Below, in pieces: positions 63,306-64,000 of a DNA stretch of 64,000 nt. Position numbers and translations under genes: made by a program. Source of the DNA: Mesosutterella porci (GTDB taxonomy: Bacteria > Pseudomonadota > Gammaproteobacteria > Burkholderiales > Burkholderiaceae_F). The stretch's first letter is position 1. Each line of letters starts with the position of its first letter. The notes under the pieces are model-generated. The model searched no databases and was not told where the DNA came from. It saw only the letters and a list, made by a program, of their open reading frames with translations. The stretch spans positions 62,001 through 126,000 of the forward strand of contig NZ_JAKNCT010000007.1 of NCBI RefSeq assembly GCF_022134585.1, written 5' to 3'.

Positions 63306-64000
63306 TTATACATCGTAGTCGATGATCAGGGGGGCGTGGTCAGAAAATTTTTCATCTGCATAAATGGACGTCTGCCTGGCCCTGTCGGCGATCTGCGGAG
63401 TTGCCAGCTGATAGTCGATGCGCCATCCCACGTTCTTCTCGCGGGCTTTGCCACGCTGGCTCCACCAGGTGTAGCGTCCGGGATTCGGGTCGAGCCTCCT
63501 GAACACATCGACCCAGCCGTACTGATCAAGGAATTCGGTCATCCAGGCCCTTTCCTGCGGCAGGAATCCGCTGTGATCGAGATTGCCCTTCCAATTTTTA
63601 AGGTCGATTTCCTTGTGGGCGATGTTCATGTCCCCGCAGAGAACGACCTGCCGGCCGCTGTTTCTGATACCGTCCACCACGGGCACTATCGCCTTAAGAA
63701 ACCTGTATTTGGCAGCCTGGCGCTCGTCTCCGCTCGTCCCGGAAGGAAAATAGCTGGAGATCACCACTGCAAACCCAAGATCTGCCGCCACGAAGCGCCC
63801 CTCACTGTCGAACTCCGGAACTCCCATGCCAATTTTCCAGTTCTTTGCCGGCAGGCGGGTGTAAAGCGCACAACCCGAATACCCCTTTTTTTCCGCAAAA
63901 TGAAACCGGGACTCGTAGCCGGGAAGCTGCAAGAGGTGCTCAGGCAGAGTCTCAGCCTGAGCTTTCAGCTCTTGGATGCACAAAACATCCGCATCCTGTC
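63306..64000 (-). CDS. xth: Exodeoxyribonuclease III (partial, C-terminal part)
   Basis: An AP endonuclease/3' exonuclease of base-excision repair. The coding frame is open to the right edge of the window, so the N-terminal part lies beyond 64000. Visible motifs are DADVLCIQELK (metal-binding Glu), LCGDMNIAHKEIDLKN (catalytic Asp/Asn), YTWWSQRG and the terminal SDHAPLIIDYDV with the catalytic Asp-His pair. About 231 residues are present; a full protein would be about 255-260. Confidence 0.92.
   Translation of the reverse strand, partial: QDADVLCIQELKAQAETLPEHLLQLPGYESRFHFAEKKGYSGCALYTRLPAKNWKIGMGVPEFDSEGRFVAADLGFAVVISSYFPSGTSGDERQAAKYRFLKAIVPVVDGIRNSGRQVVLCGDMNIAHKEIDLKNWKGNLDHSGFLPQERAWMTEFLDQYGWVDVFRRLDPNPGRYTWWSQRGKAREKNVGWRIDYQLATPQIADRARQTSIYADEKFSDHAPLIIDYDV

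Overview
This window reads as a chromosomal segment of a betaproteobacterium, most probably a gut-type Burkholderiales member of the Sutterellaceae kind. That placement is inferred from gene order (argS-SPOR-dsbA-SDR; topB-dprA-def-fmt-rsmB-DUF4390-ntrYX; the tRNA-tuf-secE-nusG-rplKAJL-rpoBC-rpsLG-fusA-tuf-S10 block) and from a metabolism mixing an oxygen-sensitive pyruvate:ferredoxin oxidoreductase with a high-affinity cytochrome bd oxidase. No mobile element, phage gene or CRISPR array was seen.

Bases 1-21.1 kb are one minus-strand information-processing block. In transcription order it holds tRNA-Tyr, tRNA-Gly, tRNA-Thr, tuf copy 2, tRNA-Trp, secE, nusG, rplK, rplA, rplJ, rplL, rpoB, rpoC, rpsL, rpsG, fusA, tuf copy 1, rpsJ, rplC, rplD, rplW and the start of rplB. 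Strong sigma70-type promoters precede the tRNA cluster and rpsL. Before rpsJ and before rplK an inverted repeat that can act as a terminator carries a promoter -10 hexamer in its loop. Other hairpins lie in the rplL-rpoB gap, the L10 leader, and the rpsJ-rplC, fusA-rpsG and tRNA-tuf junctions.

Bases 21.1-31 kb hold a small membrane protein, folE2, argS with a SPOR-domain protein, a DsbA with an apparent twin-arginine signal and an SDR enzyme, then recQ, the serine/threonine transporter sstT and a Tet-type MFS exporter.

Bases 31-39.7 kb are the anaerobic/microaerobic energy region. porG-porA-porB sits with a fused FAD/NADPH oxidoreductase-ferredoxin protein, which would link pyruvate oxidation to NADP(H). 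After a DUF1801 gene comes the cydP-cydA-cydB-cydX operon, including a 31-residue CydX.

Bases 39.7-49.1 kb hold prfC, a uracil permease, tex, an SRPBCC-like gene and a general amino-acid ABC importer (binding protein plus two permeases) without its ATPase. Bases 49.2-64 kb carry topB, a degenerate dprA, def, an alpha/beta hydrolase, fmt-rsmB-DUF4390-ntrY and a short NtrX-like regulator, then DUF1840, a YecA-family gene, ampG, an rsuA-type pseudouridine synthase and the 3' part of an exodeoxyribonuclease III gene cut by the window edge.
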